64,000 nt of DNA from Cacconaster sp045642485 (GCA_045642485.1 JAZUIV010000017.1:124001-188000); one strand, 5' to 3'. Counted from the first letter of the stretch, positions 9,755-19,043 are shown. Made by a program: numbers and translations. The notes: generated from the letters alone by a model not told the origin.

Positions 9755-9785
9755 CAAAGTTACTTTTTTTCTCCCAATTTGGAAA
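9755..9785 (-). promoter_or_regulatory. Predicted promoter of glyA-metK
   Basis: On minus, TAACTTTG lies at 9762-9755 and a near-match TTTC at 9785-9782, with a 19-bp spacer. The -7 box ends about 23 bp before the glyA ATG. Confidence 0.6.
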
Positions 9786-9787
9786 TT

Positions 9788-10318
9788 ATGTTCCGAAAAC
9801 TTTTAAACAGCGAATTGCACCGTTTGAGCGTCGAGGAGTTCAAATCCTCCGAAAAATCATCCTCGGTGGTAATCCTGGACAACATACGCAGTCTGCATAA
9901 CGTGGGGTCGGTCTTCAGAACTTGCGATGCCTTCAGGTTGGGACGCCTCTATCTGTGCGGAATCTGTGCCTGTCCTCCCTCCCCTGAAATCCATAAATCG
10001 GCTCTGGGAGCCGAATTCAGCGTGGAGTGGGAATACAGGGAAAGCACTGCGGAACTTGTCCGGCAACTCAAGGATGAGGGGTACACGATTGTCAGCGTCG
10101 AGCAGGCGGAGAATTCCACCAGCCTCGAAAATTTCCACCCCGAAAAGGGGCGCAAGTTTGCCTATGTCTTCGGAAATGAGGTCAAGGGGGTGAGCCAGGA
10201 GGTGGTCGATGCCTCCGACCTCTGCCTGGAAATACCGCAATACGGCACCAAACATTCCCTGAACGTCTCCGTCTCCGTGGGGATTGTCCTGTGGAGTGTC
10301 GCCGGAATCCTTCAATGA
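9788..10318 (+). CDS. SpoU/TrmH-family RNA 2'-O-methyltransferase
   Basis: A 176-residue SPOUT methyltransferase expected to methylate a ribose 2'-OH in tRNA or rRNA using SAM. The three SpoU motifs are clear: motif 1 LDNIRSLHNVGSVFRTCDAF near residue 30, motif 2 FAYVFGNEVKGVS, and motif 3 IPQYGTKHSLNVSVSVGI at the C-terminus with the trefoil-knot asparagine. It has no extra RNA-binding domain, as in short TrmL/TrmH-like members. A TTG nine bases upstream is possible, but ATG 9788 (MFRKLLNSELHRL) is preferred. It is divergent from glyA and 27 bp upstream of the GH2 gene. The RNA target cannot be named. Confidence 0.88.
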   Translation: MFRKLLNSELHRLSVEEFKSSEKSSSVVILDNIRSLHNVGSVFRTCDAFRLGRLYLCGICACPPSPEIHKSALGAEFSVEWEYRESTAELVRQLKDEGYTIVSVEQAENSTSLENFHPEKGRKFAYVFGNEVKGVSQEVVDASDLCLEIPQYGTKHSLNVSVSVGIVLWSVAGILQ

Positions 10319-10345
10319 TTTCTATGATTTTATAAGATATTGTAT

Positions 10346-13300
10346 ATGAAACGTTTACTCGCACTTACCCTCTTTCTGGCAATCGCAGCCACGGCTCCGG
10401 CCCAGACATTTCGTGAATGGCAGGACCCTTCCGTCAATGAAATCAACCGCCTCCCTATGACGGCAATGCCCGCACCCGGGGGAGACATCGTCTCCCTGGA
10501 GGGAGAATGGGATTTTCATTTTGCAGAAAGGGCGGAAAAACGTCCGAACGGTTTTTTCTCGAAAAAATATGACGCGGGACAGTGGAAGACGATGAAAGTT
10601 CCGGCAGTCTGGGAACTCAACGGTTTCGGCGACCCCCTCTACGTGAATATTGGCTATGCCTGGAAGACCTGGTACAAGAACAATCCCCCTCTCGTCCCTT
10701 CAGCTCACAATCACGTGGGTTCATACAGGAGGTACCTCACCATCCCGGCATCCTGGAGCGGGAAACAGATTATCATCCATCTGGGCAGCGTAACCTCCTG
10801 CGTCTATCTCTGGGTCAACGGAAAGTTCGTGGGCTACGGAGAGGACAGCAAACTTCATCAGGAATTCGACATCACACGGTTCGTAAAGCCGGGGCAGGAG
10901 AATCTTTTCGCGATACAGGTGATGAGATGGTGTGACGGCACCTATCTGGAGGACCAGGATTTCTTCCGCTACAGCGGTATAGCGAGAGACAACTTCATCT
11001 ACTCCCGGGACAAAAGGCATCATATTTCAGACGTCAACATCACGCCTGATCTGGAGAATGATTACAGGGACGGCCGTCTTGACGTGGAAATCTCCCAGGT
11101 CGGCAAAGGAGAGGCTGTCCTGCAACTTTTCGATGCCGGAGGGAAATGCGTACATCAATGTTCCGTCAAGGGAGAGGGACGTAAAAGCGCCACTATCAAA
11201 GTGGAGAATCCCCACAAATGGAGCGCGGAAGACCCCTATCTCTACAAGCTTGCCGTCACTCTGAAGACAGGGCAGTCCGACAATGCCGAGGTTCACAACT
11301 TCAACGTCGGTTTCCGCAAGGTGGAAATCAAGGGCAGACAGCTTCTTGTCAACGGAAAGGCGGTTCTTTTCAAGGGTGCCGACAGGCACGAGATGGATCC
11401 CTATGGAGGATATGTAGTCCCCAGAGAAAGGATGATTCAGGATATCACCCTGATGAAAAAGCTGAATATCAATGCAGTACGCACCTGTCACTATCCGGAC
11501 GACCCCTACTGGTATGACCTGTGTGACCGTTACGGCCTCTATGTGGTGGCAGAGGCGAACGTGGAGTCGCACGGTATGGGATACGGCGAAGAAACTCTTG
11601 CCAGAGACACAGCCTTCCTCAAGGCGCATCTGGAACGCAACCGCCGCAACGTGAAATGCAATTTCAACCATCCTTCCATCATAGTCTGGTCGCTCGGCAA
11701 TGAGGCGGGCTACGGTCCCAACTTCGAAGCCGCATACGATATGGTCAAATCCCTTGACGGAAGCCGTCCTGTCCAGTACGAAAGGGCTGAATATGACGGA
11801 AAGAGCGATATCTACTGCCCTATGTACTATTCCTGGGACAACATTGTGAAATATTGTGAAAACCCGGAATATACCAAGCCTCTCATACAGTGCGAGTATG
11901 CCCACGCAATGGGTAATTCCGAGGGCGGTTTCAGGGAATATTGGGAACTGATTCGCAAATATCCCCAGACCCAGGGCGGTTTCATCTGGGATTTCGTGGA
12001 CCAGTCTCCGCTCCTGAAGCTCAAGAACGGCAATACGGTCTATGCCTACGGCGGCGATTTCAATTCTCTTGACCCGTCGGATTTCAATTTCTGCGACAAC
12101 GGTCTTGTAAGTCCGGAGAGGGTGCCCAATCCTCACGCCTACGAAGTGCAGTATCACTATCAGAACGTCTGGACATCGCTCGCGCAGGGCGGATTGGAAG
12201 TTTTCAACGAGAATTTCTTCAAATCTCTTGACAACTGCCGCCTGGAATGGACCGTCATCCATAACGGACAGGTTGTCAGGACCGGATCTGTCGGGAAGAT
12301 TGACGTGGCGCCGCAGCAGAAGAGGCTCATTGACGTTGATTTCGGAGATTGCAGTCAGGACGGGGAGTGGTTCGTCAATGTAAGCTATTCCCTCTGTAAG
12401 AAAGAGGGTCTTCTGCCTGAAGGGACAGTGGTTGCCCGTCAGCAGCTTCCCCTGGGGAACGGTGTTTTCGCAAAGGCCGCAACAGGCAGCAGCAAGGCAC
12501 CCTCCTACTCTGTCTCCACCAGCAAAGCGCTGATTGTCAATGGCAATGACTTTTCTATCTCATTCTCTGCCGACGGTTGGATTGAAAGTTATGTTCTGGA
12601 TGGCGGGCAGATGATTCTGCCGGGGACCGTCCTCAAGCCGAACTTCTGGAGAGCTCCCACCGACAACGACTTCGGAGCCGAGCTGCAGAACAAGTATTCG
12701 GTATGGAAGAATCCGGATCTGAAACTTGTATCTTTTGCTACCGAAGCCAATTCAAGCCACATTATAGCGAACGCCGTTTATGACATTGAAGGCACAGGCG
12801 CGAGCCTGACAATGAGATACCGTATCGGGGAAACGGGAACCGTGGAGGTTTCTCAGAAGATGTCCGCAGGAAAAGATAAAGAGGTGCCCAATCTGTTCCG
12901 TTTCGGCGTACAGCTGACAATGCCGCACGCGTTCGACCGTATGGAATGGTACGGAAGAGGGCCAGGCGAGAGTTACGCCGACCGCAAGGACAACACCTTC
13001 ATCGGTTTGTATCAGGGGCTTGTCGCCGACCAATATTATCCCTATATCCGCCCGCAGGAGACAGGCAACAAGACTGACATCCGCTGGATGAGGATTCTTG
13101 ACGGTAAAGGCCGGGGACTGGAATTTTCCGCCTGCACCCCCTTCTCAGGTTCCGTTCTCCACTACAGCATCGAAACTCTTGACGAAGGGAAGGCCAAGCG
13201 CAATCTTCACGCCGGTGACATCAGGGAGGATAATCTGACCAATGTCCTGATTGATAAGGTGCAGATGGGGCTCGGGTGCAGGGATAGTTGGGGAGCGCTT

Positions 13301-13372
13301 CCGCTTCAGAAGTATATGCTGCCCTATGGCGATTACTTCTTCGAATTCACCATCTCGCCCGTCCACCCCTGA
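10346..13372 (+). CDS. GH2 beta-galactosidase (LacZ-type), exported
   Basis: A 1008-residue glycoside hydrolase family 2 enzyme that should release terminal beta-galactose from oligosaccharides. A signal peptide (MKRLLALTLFLAIAATAPAQ) sends it out of the cytosol, unlike E. coli LacZ. Domain order is LacZ-like: sugar-binding jelly roll (about 25-220), immunoglobulin-like domain, TIM barrel (about 330-620), a second Ig-like domain, and the C-terminal Bgal_small domain (KPNFWRAPTDNDFG). The acid/base is Glu453 in WSLGNEAGYG and the nucleophile Glu517 in LIQCEYAHAMGNS. A TTG at 10340 is in frame but ATG 10346 starts the signal peptide. It is not beside a SusCD pair, so the natural substrate is unknown. 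Confidence 0.93.
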   Translation: MKRLLALTLFLAIAATAPAQTFREWQDPSVNEINRLPMTAMPAPGGDIVSLEGEWDFHFAERAEKRPNGFFSKKYDAGQWKTMKVPAVWELNGFGDPLYVNIGYAWKTWYKNNPPLVPSAHNHVGSYRRYLTIPASWSGKQIIIHLGSVTSCVYLWVNGKFVGYGEDSKLHQEFDITRFVKPGQENLFAIQVMRWCDGTYLEDQDFFRYSGIARDNFIYSRDKRHHISDVNITPDLENDYRDGRLDVEISQVGKGEAVLQLFDAGGKCVHQCSVKGEGRKSATIKVENPHKWSAEDPYLYKLAVTLKTGQSDNAEVHNFNVGFRKVEIKGRQLLVNGKAVLFKGADRHEMDPYGGYVVPRERMIQDITLMKKLNINAVRTCHYPDDPYWYDLCDRYGLYVVAEANVESHGMGYGEETLARDTAFLKAHLERNRRNVKCNFNHPSIIVWSLGNEAGYGPNFEAAYDMVKSLDGSRPVQYERAEYDGKSDIYCPMYYSWDNIVKYCENPEYTKPLIQCEYAHAMGNSEGGFREYWELIRKYPQTQGGFIWDFVDQSPLLKLKNGNTVYAYGGDFNSLDPSDFNFCDNGLVSPERVPNPHAYEVQYHYQNVWTSLAQGGLEVFNENFFKSLDNCRLEWTVIHNGQVVRTGSVGKIDVAPQQKRLIDVDFGDCSQDGEWFVNVSYSLCKKEGLLPEGTVVARQQLPLGNGVFAKAATGSSKAPSYSVSTSKALIVNGNDFSISFSADGWIESYVLDGGQMILPGTVLKPNFWRAPTDNDFGAELQNKYSVWKNPDLKLVSFATEANSSHIIANAVYDIEGTGASLTMRYRIGETGTVEVSQKMSAGKDKEVPNLFRFGVQLTMPHAFDRMEWYGRGPGESYADRKDNTFIGLYQGLVADQYYPYIRPQETGNKTDIRWMRILDGKGRGLEFSACTPFSGSVLHYSIETLDEGKAKRNLHAGDIREDNLTNVLIDKVQMGLGCRDSWGALPLQKYMLPYGDYFFEFTISPVHP

Positions 13373-13425
13373 CGCCCGTTCGAGTCTTCCGTCTATTACA
13401 AAAAAAAGGAAGGGCAAACAGATTA

Positions 13426-13601
13426 CGGCAGGGACAGGTTGCGACGGATGCTGAGCTTCAGTGCCTGAAAGTTGCTCGTCTGCTTCGTGATGTCTGCGGG
13501 TCCCGCCGGCAGGAGCCGGCCCACAGACATTCTCCACTCGCATCCGGCATCCTTTCGCGGCACTTGCCGCAATGCATCCTTTCGCATACCTGTCCCTGCC
13601 G
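13426..13601. repeat. 176-bp inverted-repeat-bounded intergenic element
   Basis: A perfect 14-bp inverted repeat (CGGCAGGGACAGGT at 13426-13439, ACCTGTCCCTGCCG at 13588-13601) continues inward imperfectly (TGCGACGGATGC against ATGCGAAAGGATGC). Inside is another hairpin (TGTCTGCGGG at 13491-13500 against CCCACAGACA at 13520-13529) around a GCCGGC pair. No transposase or convincing coding frame is present. It could be a non-autonomous element or a structured RNA; a similarly built element lies at 40845-40965. Confidence 0.6.
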
Positions 13602-13634
13602 ATAAACTTTTTCGGGGTCACTCGGCCGAGGCTC

Positions 13635-13712
13635 GTGAGCAAAACAGATGTTTTCGCTCACGAAGGCCACAAAAATGAGCTCCGCGTGAGCAAATGGCCG
13701 GATTTTGCTCAC
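13635..13712. repeat. Two related GTGAGC hairpins
   Basis: Two near-perfect palindromes share the arms GTGAGCAAA and TTTTGCTCAC or TTTTCGCTCAC: 13635-13661 and 13686-13712, each with a short central loop. They are a tandem imperfect repeat about 50 bp apart. No gene is seen here. Confidence 0.6.
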
Positions 13713-13728
13713 GTCCTCCACAAAAGAA

Positions 13729-13782
13729 GAAGGACAACCTAACGGCTGTCCTTCCTTTCTTTGAGCGGAAAACGAGACTCGA
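13729..13782 (-). repeat. Partial copy of tRNA-Gly 3' end and its terminator
   Basis: Bases 13761-13782 repeat exactly the 22 bases at 13921-13942, which cover the acceptor 3' strand and T-arm of the intact tRNA-Gly. Just beside it a hairpin (GAAGGACA at 13729-13736, TGTCCTTC at 13747-13754) parallels the terminator next to the intact tRNA, but its sequence has drifted. The copy lacks the anticodon and D arms and has lost one T-loop base, so it is a remnant, not a tRNA gene. Confidence 0.7.
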
Positions 13783-13880
13783 GCCCGCTGCCGCGGGCCT
13801 TTTCGCGTGACTATTTATGACCCCAGCCCGGCTCCGCCGGGCTTTCGGGGTCGCTCGTTCGAGCCACGGCCTGCTACTGC

Positions 13881-13922
13881 AAAAGGAAAGAGGACATCCT
13901 GTCGGTTGTCCTCTTTCCTTTT
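13881..13922 (-). terminator. Terminator of tRNA-Gly
   Basis: A perfect 16-bp stem (13881-13896 with 13907-13922) and a 10-nt loop begin 2 bp after the tRNA 3' end. On minus the 3' arm ends in CCTTTT. Confidence 0.8.
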
Positions 13923-13923
13923 G

Positions 13924-13996
<73 letters not shown>

Positions 13997-14008
13997 GCTT
14001 TGGGATGG

Positions 14009-14039
14009 CAAAGGTACGAACATTTTTTATATCTGCAAA
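14009..14039 (-). promoter_or_regulatory. Promoter of tRNA-Gly
   Basis: On minus, TTTG (14039-14036), a 19-bp spacer and TACCTTTG (14016-14009) match the Bacteroidota consensus exactly. The -7 box ends 12 bp before the tRNA 5' end. Confidence 0.8.
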
Positions 14040-14109
14040 TATTTTTTTAAAAAGATTTTTAACCTTCTCATTGTTGATAAGTATAATGGGTATTTCCGCT
14101 CCGTTTGAT

Positions 14110-14117
14110 TAAATTTG
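14110..14117 (+). promoter_or_regulatory. Predicted -7 box of the purine operon
   Basis: TAAATTTG matches the TAnnTTTG -7 element and ends 22 bp before the first purine ATG. No clear TTTG is found at the right distance upstream. No PurR-like operator or purine riboswitch was recognised in 13997-14139. Confidence 0.55.
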
Positions 14118-14139
14118 TCACTTCAAAAACAACACAGCA

Positions 14140-14823
14140 ATGAAACTTGTCTATACGGGAAAAACCAAGGACGTATTTGCCCTGGAGAATGGTAACTATC
14201 TTCTGAAATTCAAGGATGACTGTACTGGAAAGGACGGAGTGTTCGATCCGGGCGAAAACTCTGTAGGTCTGACAATTGAAGGCGTCGGCGACGTCAACCT
14301 CCGAATGTCAGTCTATTTCTTCGAAAAAATCAACGAAGCCGGAATCCGCACTCACTATGTCAGCGCAGACCTGAAAGAGACAACAATGGAAGTTCTCCCC
14401 GCCAAGGTGTTCGGCCACGGTCTCGAAGTAATCTGCCGTCACAAGGCAGTGGGCAGCTTCCGCCGCCGCTACGGGGAATATATTGAAGAAGGCGCCGATC
14501 TTCCCGCATACGTGGAGACAACATTCAAGAACGACGAAAAGGGCGACCCCCTGGTAACCAAGGACGGCCTGGTAGTGCTCGGCATAATGACTGAAAAGCA
14601 GTATGACGACATCAAGGCGATGACTCAGAAAATAACGGCCATTGTGGCCGATGACCTGAAAGCCAAGGGCCTGGTCCTCTACGACATCAAATTCGAGTTC
14701 GGCTACGACCCCGACGGAAACGTGATGCTGATTGACGAAATCGCATCCGGCAATATGCGCGTCTATAAGGATGGTCAGTATGTCGATCCTATGACTCTTT
14801 CAAAACTCTTCTTTGCAAAATAG
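14140..14823 (+). CDS. SAICAR synthetase homologue, clostridial-type (first PurC copy)
   Basis: SAICAR synthetase joins aspartate to CAIR in purine synthesis. This 227-residue protein opens with KLVYTGKTKDVFALENG and resembles the form common in Clostridia. It keeps the ATP-grasp-like LYDIKFEFG segment and the EVICRHKAVGSFRRRYG nucleotide/CAIR region. At the position where the E. coli-type enzyme has DEFSPDGSRxWD it has DEIASGNMRVYKDG. A second, E. coli-like homologue lies at 19043-19762 in the same operon. Either this is the working SAICAR synthetase and the other has drifted, or the two act on different substrates. It is the first gene of the cluster, 10 bp before purE. Family is clear; exact role is not. 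Confidence 0.8.
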   Translation: MKLVYTGKTKDVFALENGNYLLKFKDDCTGKDGVFDPGENSVGLTIEGVGDVNLRMSVYFFEKINEAGIRTHYVSADLKETTMEVLPAKVFGHGLEVICRHKAVGSFRRRYGEYIEEGADLPAYVETTFKNDEKGDPLVTKDGLVVLGIMTEKQYDDIKAMTQKITAIVADDLKAKGLVLYDIKFEFGYDPDGNVMLIDEIASGNMRVYKDGQYVDPMTLSKLFFAK

Positions 14824-14833
14824 CATCCGGAGT

Positions 14834-15301
14834 ATGAAAGTAGGTATAGTGATGGGGTCCACAAGCGACCTTGAGATAATGTCCGCCGCATTCTCGACAC
14901 TCGATGAATTCGGCATCCCCTACGAAAAAAGGGTTATCAGCGCCCATAGGGCTCCCGCACTGCTGAGCGAATGGGCCTCCACCGCCAGAAGCCGCGGCAT
15001 TGACATCATCATTGCCGGAGCGGGCGGAGCGGCTCATCTTCCGGGAGTTACGGCGGCCTTCACGACTCTTCCCGTAATCGGAGTCCCCATCTCGGGGAAA
15101 GCATTCGGGGGGTTGGATTCCCTGCTTTCAATGGTGCAGATGCCCTCCGGCATACCGGTGGCCACAGTGGCCGTCAACGGAGCGAAGAATGCAGCTCTCC
15201 TTGCCGTCTCAATCATAGCGCTGAGCGACAAGGAAATATCGGGGAAACTCGAGAATTTCAGAAAATTACAGACTGAAAAAATAGCCCAAACACAGATTTA
15301 G
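14834..15301 (+). CDS. purE: N5-CAIR mutase, class I PurE
   Basis: Rearranges N5-CAIR to CAIR in purine synthesis. The 155-residue protein shows MGSTSDLEIM near the start, the SAHRAP motif with the catalytic histidine, and GAGGAAHLPGVTAAFTTLPV, all class I features. Class I enzymes normally need PurK to make N5-CAIR; no purK is in this window. The start at 14834 is chosen over an upstream in-frame ATG at 14813, which would overlap the preceding gene and lengthen the N-terminus beyond the family. It lies 4 bp before purL. Confidence 0.95.
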   Translation: MKVGIVMGSTSDLEIMSAAFSTLDEFGIPYEKRVISAHRAPALLSEWASTARSRGIDIIIAGAGGAAHLPGVTAAFTTLPVIGVPISGKAFGGLDSLLSMVQMPSGIPVATVAVNGAKNAALLAVSIIALSDKEISGKLENFRKLQTEKIAQTQI

Positions 15302-15305
15302 AACA

Positions 15306-18300
15306 ATGGAGCATATCCGTATTTTTGTAGAAAAGTATTCGGAATTTCAAGTGGAGGCCAGAAGCCTTCTTGCTGAACTGAACGAAAACCTTTCTATGAA
15401 TCTTCATTCCCTCAGGGTCATCAATGTTTACGACCTGGCAGGGTTCTCCGCAGAGTTATTGGAAAAGTGCAGATATACCGTCTTCGGGGAGAGAGTCACC
15501 GACAGCGTGACCGACAGTTTCCCTCTTGAGGGAAAGAAATATCTGGCTGTGGAATTCATCCCCGGACAATTCGACCAGAGGGCAAGTTCCGCAGAGGATT
15601 GCGTCAGGCTCATCGACCCACGGGCAGGAATCCGAATCAAGAGTTCCCGCCTCTATGTATTTGATGACGCTACAACGGAAAAAGAGCTTGCATCAATCCG
15701 CCACTACCTTATAAACGCAGTGGAAGCAAGGGAGAAAGACCTTTCCAGGCTCGACTTCAACGACAAGGCCGAAGTCCAGCCCGTAGCAGTTCTGGACGGC
15801 TTCACACAGATGTCTCAAAATGAATATCCCACATTCTGCAAGAAATGGGGCCTGGCGATGAACGCCGACGACCTGGCTGAGGTAGTGAAATATTTCTCGT
15901 CCGAGCACCGCAACCCCACCGAGACTGAGCTGAGGATTCTGGACACCTACTGGAGTGACCATTGCCGCCACACCACCTTCAATTCCGAAATCACGGAGCT
16001 GAAAATCGACGGAAGTTTCATCAGAGAGGACATCGAAGAGACTCTGAAGGACTTCCTCGCAATGAGGAGGGAACTCGGACGGGAGGAGAAAAGCCTGTGT
16101 CTTATGGAACTGGCCACTATCGGGGCAAGATATCTCAAGAAAAAGGGCCTTCTGGAGGATTTGGAGCAGAGCGAGGAGAACAACGCCTGCAGCATTTACA
16201 TCAACGTTGATGTGGACGGCAGACAGGAGAAATGGCTTCTCCAGTTCAAGAACGAAACCCACAACCACCCCACTGAAATAGAACCGTTCGGAGGCGCGAG
16301 CACCTGCCTGGGCGGAGCAATCAGAGACCCCCTTTCAGGGAGAGCCTACGTCTATCAGGCTATGCGCATCACCGGCGCGGGCGACATTTACGCGAAAGTC
16401 TCCCAAACCATCGCCGGCAAACTGCCTCAGAGAGTCATCAGCCGGAAGGCCGCCGCAGGATATTCAAGCTACGGAAACCAGATAGGCCTGGCCACCACCC
16501 ACGTCAGGGAAATCTACCACAAGGGCTACACCGCCAAGAGGCTTGAAGTGGGTGCCGTGGCCGGAGCAGTCAGGGCAAGCGACGTCAGGAGGGAAAGTCC
16601 CGTCCCGGGAGATATCATCCTGATGCTCGGAGGCCGCACCGGCAGAGACGGTATCGGCGGAGCGACAGGCTCCTCCAAGGAGCACACCGAAACTTCCCTC
16701 GAAACCTGCGGAAGTGAAGTCCAGAAGGGCAACGCCCCTGAGGAACGCAAGCTGCAGCATCTTTTCAGACGCAAGGAAGCAACCTGTCTGATAAAGAAAT
16801 CCAACGATTTCGGGGCCGGCGGAGTCAGCGTGGCAATCGGAGAACTTGCCGACGGACTCGACATCCATCTTGACAGGGTCCCGGTAAAATACAGTGGCCT
16901 CAACCCCACGGAACTGGCAGTGAGCGAATCCCAGGAGAGAATGGCAGTGGTCATTTCCGCAGAGGACAGAGAAAAATTCGAGGATCTCTGCCGTCAGGAG
17001 AACATTGAAGTAACCTACGTGGCCGACGTCACGGACAGCGGAAGGATGAGACTGTTCCACTACGGGGTGGCGGTAGCTGACATCAGCCGCAAATTCATAG
17101 ACAGCGCAGGGGCAAAGCACTACTGCAAGGCCACCGTGGGTGCTGTCGAGGAGAAGAATCCCTTCAGTAACGGATGTGCCGTCGGAAACAGCCTCGGGGA
17201 AAAGATGAAATCCGTCCTCGCAGGTCCAAACGTCACATCGCAGAAGGGTCTCATCGAGATGTTCGACTCCACAATCGGTCGCTCGACCGTCCTGATGCCT
17301 TTCGGCGGATATCTGCAGGAAACTGAGACTCAGGTTTCTGTCCAGAAGATTCCCGTTGACGGCTACACCGACACGGCATCCGTAATGTCCTTCGGCTTCA
17401 ACCCCGATCTTTCATCCTGGAGTCCCTATCACGGAGCCGCCTATGCAGTGGTCGAAGCGTGCAGCAAAGTTGTCGCGGCCGGAGCGGACTGGTCGGGTAT
17501 GCGTTTCTCATATCAGGAATATTTCGAAAGAATGACCTCCGACCCCCACTCGTGGGGAAAACCCCTGGCAGCCCTGCTGGGAGCGCTGAAGATGCAGAAG
17601 GCTCTGGGTCTCCCCTCCATCGGAGGAAAGGATTCGATGAGCGGAACGTTTGAAAACATCAGCGTCCCTCCCACTCTGATAGCTTTCGGAATCACTACCG
17701 TGAATGCAGGAAAAGTGATTTCTCCCGAATTCAAGATGGATGGCAACAAACTCTATCTGATAAGACATACCCCGCTCAAAAACCATATGCCCGACACGGA
17801 GCAGCTCAAGAGGAATTGGAACTACATCCACGACAGGATTGCGGACGGTTCGATTGTCTCCGCCTGGTCTGTAGGTTTCGGAGGCGTGGCGGAAGGCCTT
17901 GCAAAAGCCTCCTTCGGCAATTGTTTCGGGTTTGATGTGAACCTTTCCGAAGGCGACCTGTTCGACTGCACCTACGGTTCCATACTTGTGGAGGCCGAAA
18001 GCGAACTGACATTCGATGCAGCGGTGGAGATAGGAAAAGTAACTGACGGAGAAGACGGTCTGTGCACTGTCAACGGTGAAAGAATCAACCTCGACGAACT
18101 TTACAAAGCCAATACGGAGCCTTTTACAAGAGTCTATCCCTCAACTGCAAAGGCATCCCACAGCGATGTTGCCCCCGAAGGGACAAAAGCCCGGGCAAAG
18201 GCTAAAACCGCCGTCCGTCCCTACAGATTCCCCTCTGTCGCCCGCCCGAAGGTCTATATACCCGTATTCCCGGGTTCCAACTGTGACTATGACACGGCCA

Positions 18301-19043
18301 AGGCGTTCCGCAAAGCCGGAGCCGAGGTGGAAATCGGTGTATTCTGCAACCTGACCGGAGAAGATGTCCTCAGATCGACTGAGGAGATGTGCCGTCAGAT
18401 AGACTCCTGCCACATCCTGTCACTCTGCGGAGGATTTTCCCTCGGAGACGAGCCTGACGGCAGCGCGAAATTCATCGCATCCGTACTCAGGAGCGAACCT
18501 GTTGCCAAAGCCGTCGAAGCTCTTCTGGAAAGGGACGGCCTGATACTGGGCATCTGCAATGGATTCCAGGCTCTTGTCAAGAGCGGACTGCTGCCCTTCG
18601 GCAAGCCCGGCAACGTGACAAAGGAATCCCCCACCCTGTTCCGCAACGACATCAACAGGCATATCTCCCAGATTGTCACCACCCGGGTGGCAAGCGTCGC
18701 ATCTCCCTGGCTCGCAGGACTTGAAGTCGGACAGACCCACTGCATCGCAGTCAGCCACGGAGAAGGCAAGTTCGTCGTATCGGAAGAGATGGCCCGCCAC
18801 CTCTTCGAGAACGGGCAGGTAGCCTTCCAGTATGCAGACCCTGTCACGGACGAACCCACGATGTCCTCCCCCTACAACCCCAACGGCTCGTATTACGCCA
18901 TTGAGGGCATCATCAGCCCGGATGGTCACATCCTCGGCAAGATGGGCCACAGCGAACGCTTCGAGGACAACCTCTACAGGAATATCATCGGAGATTGCGA
19001 TCAGAAACTCTTTGAAAATGCTGTCAAATATTTTGTCAAATAA
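15306..19043 (+). CDS. purL: Phosphoribosylformylglycinamidine synthase, single-chain PurL
   Basis: Converts FGAR, glutamine and ATP to FGAM. At 1245 residues it is the large form that joins the synthase and glutaminase in one chain, so no purS or purQ is needed. Order: N-terminal PurS-like region (to about 150), linker, two AIR-synthase-like halves (ETHNHPTEIEPFGGAST and KKSNDFGAGGVSVAIGELADG; SIGGKDSMSGTFE), and a class I glutaminase domain from about residue 970. The glutaminase nucleophile is Cys1084 in LGICNGFQALVKSG, with the partner HGEGKF further on. Sequence style fits the clade found in Clostridia and some other anaerobes. It overlaps the next gene by 1 bp. Its glutaminase looks intact, in contrast to PurF two genes downstream. 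Confidence 0.95.
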   Translation: MEHIRIFVEKYSEFQVEARSLLAELNENLSMNLHSLRVINVYDLAGFSAELLEKCRYTVFGERVTDSVTDSFPLEGKKYLAVEFIPGQFDQRASSAEDCVRLIDPRAGIRIKSSRLYVFDDATTEKELASIRHYLINAVEAREKDLSRLDFNDKAEVQPVAVLDGFTQMSQNEYPTFCKKWGLAMNADDLAEVVKYFSSEHRNPTETELRILDTYWSDHCRHTTFNSEITELKIDGSFIREDIEETLKDFLAMRRELGREEKSLCLMELATIGARYLKKKGLLEDLEQSEENNACSIYINVDVDGRQEKWLLQFKNETHNHPTEIEPFGGASTCLGGAIRDPLSGRAYVYQAMRITGAGDIYAKVSQTIAGKLPQRVISRKAAAGYSSYGNQIGLATTHVREIYHKGYTAKRLEVGAVAGAVRASDVRRESPVPGDIILMLGGRTGRDGIGGATGSSKEHTETSLETCGSEVQKGNAPEERKLQHLFRRKEATCLIKKSNDFGAGGVSVAIGELADGLDIHLDRVPVKYSGLNPTELAVSESQERMAVVISAEDREKFEDLCRQENIEVTYVADVTDSGRMRLFHYGVAVADISRKFIDSAGAKHYCKATVGAVEEKNPFSNGCAVGNSLGEKMKSVLAGPNVTSQKGLIEMFDSTIGRSTVLMPFGGYLQETETQVSVQKIPVDGYTDTASVMSFGFNPDLSSWSPYHGAAYAVVEACSKVVAAGADWSGMRFSYQEYFERMTSDPHSWGKPLAALLGALKMQKALGLPSIGGKDSMSGTFENISVPPTLIAFGITTVNAGKVISPEFKMDGNKLYLIRHTPLKNHMPDTEQLKRNWNYIHDRIADGSIVSAWSVGFGGVAEGLAKASFGNCFGFDVNLSEGDLFDCTYGSILVEAESELTFDAAVEIGKVTDGEDGLCTVNGERINLDELYKANTEPFTRVYPSTAKASHSDVAPEGTKARAKAKTAVRPYRFPSVARPKVYIPVFPGSNCDYDTAKAFRKAGAEVEIGVFCNLTGEDVLRSTEEMCRQIDSCHILSLCGGFSLGDEPDGSAKFIASVLRSEPVAKAVEALLERDGLILGICNGFQALVKSGLLPFGKPGNVTKESPTLFRNDINRHISQIVTTRVASVASPWLAGLEVGQTHCIAVSHGEGKFVVSEEMARHLFENGQVAFQYADPVTDEPTMSSPYNPNGSYYAIEGIISPDGHILGKMGHSERFEDNLYRNIIGDCDQKLFENAVKYFVK

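Noticed and set aside
11027..12262. 411-codon frame antisense to the GH2 gene
   Set aside because: It lies wholly inside a well-supported gene and only reflects codon bias on the opposite strand.
13635..13712. CRISPR-like reading of the repeated GTGAGC hairpins
   Set aside because: Only two imperfect copies, no regular spacers and no cas genes.
13145..13721. Minus-strand frames of 165 and 87 codons in the tRNA-Gly gap
   Set aside because: They follow the inverted repeats and hairpins and end inside the GH2 gene; no protein family is recognised.
13997..14139. Purine riboswitch before the purine operon
   Set aside because: The leader after the predicted promoter is only about 20 nt and shows no aptamer-like fold.
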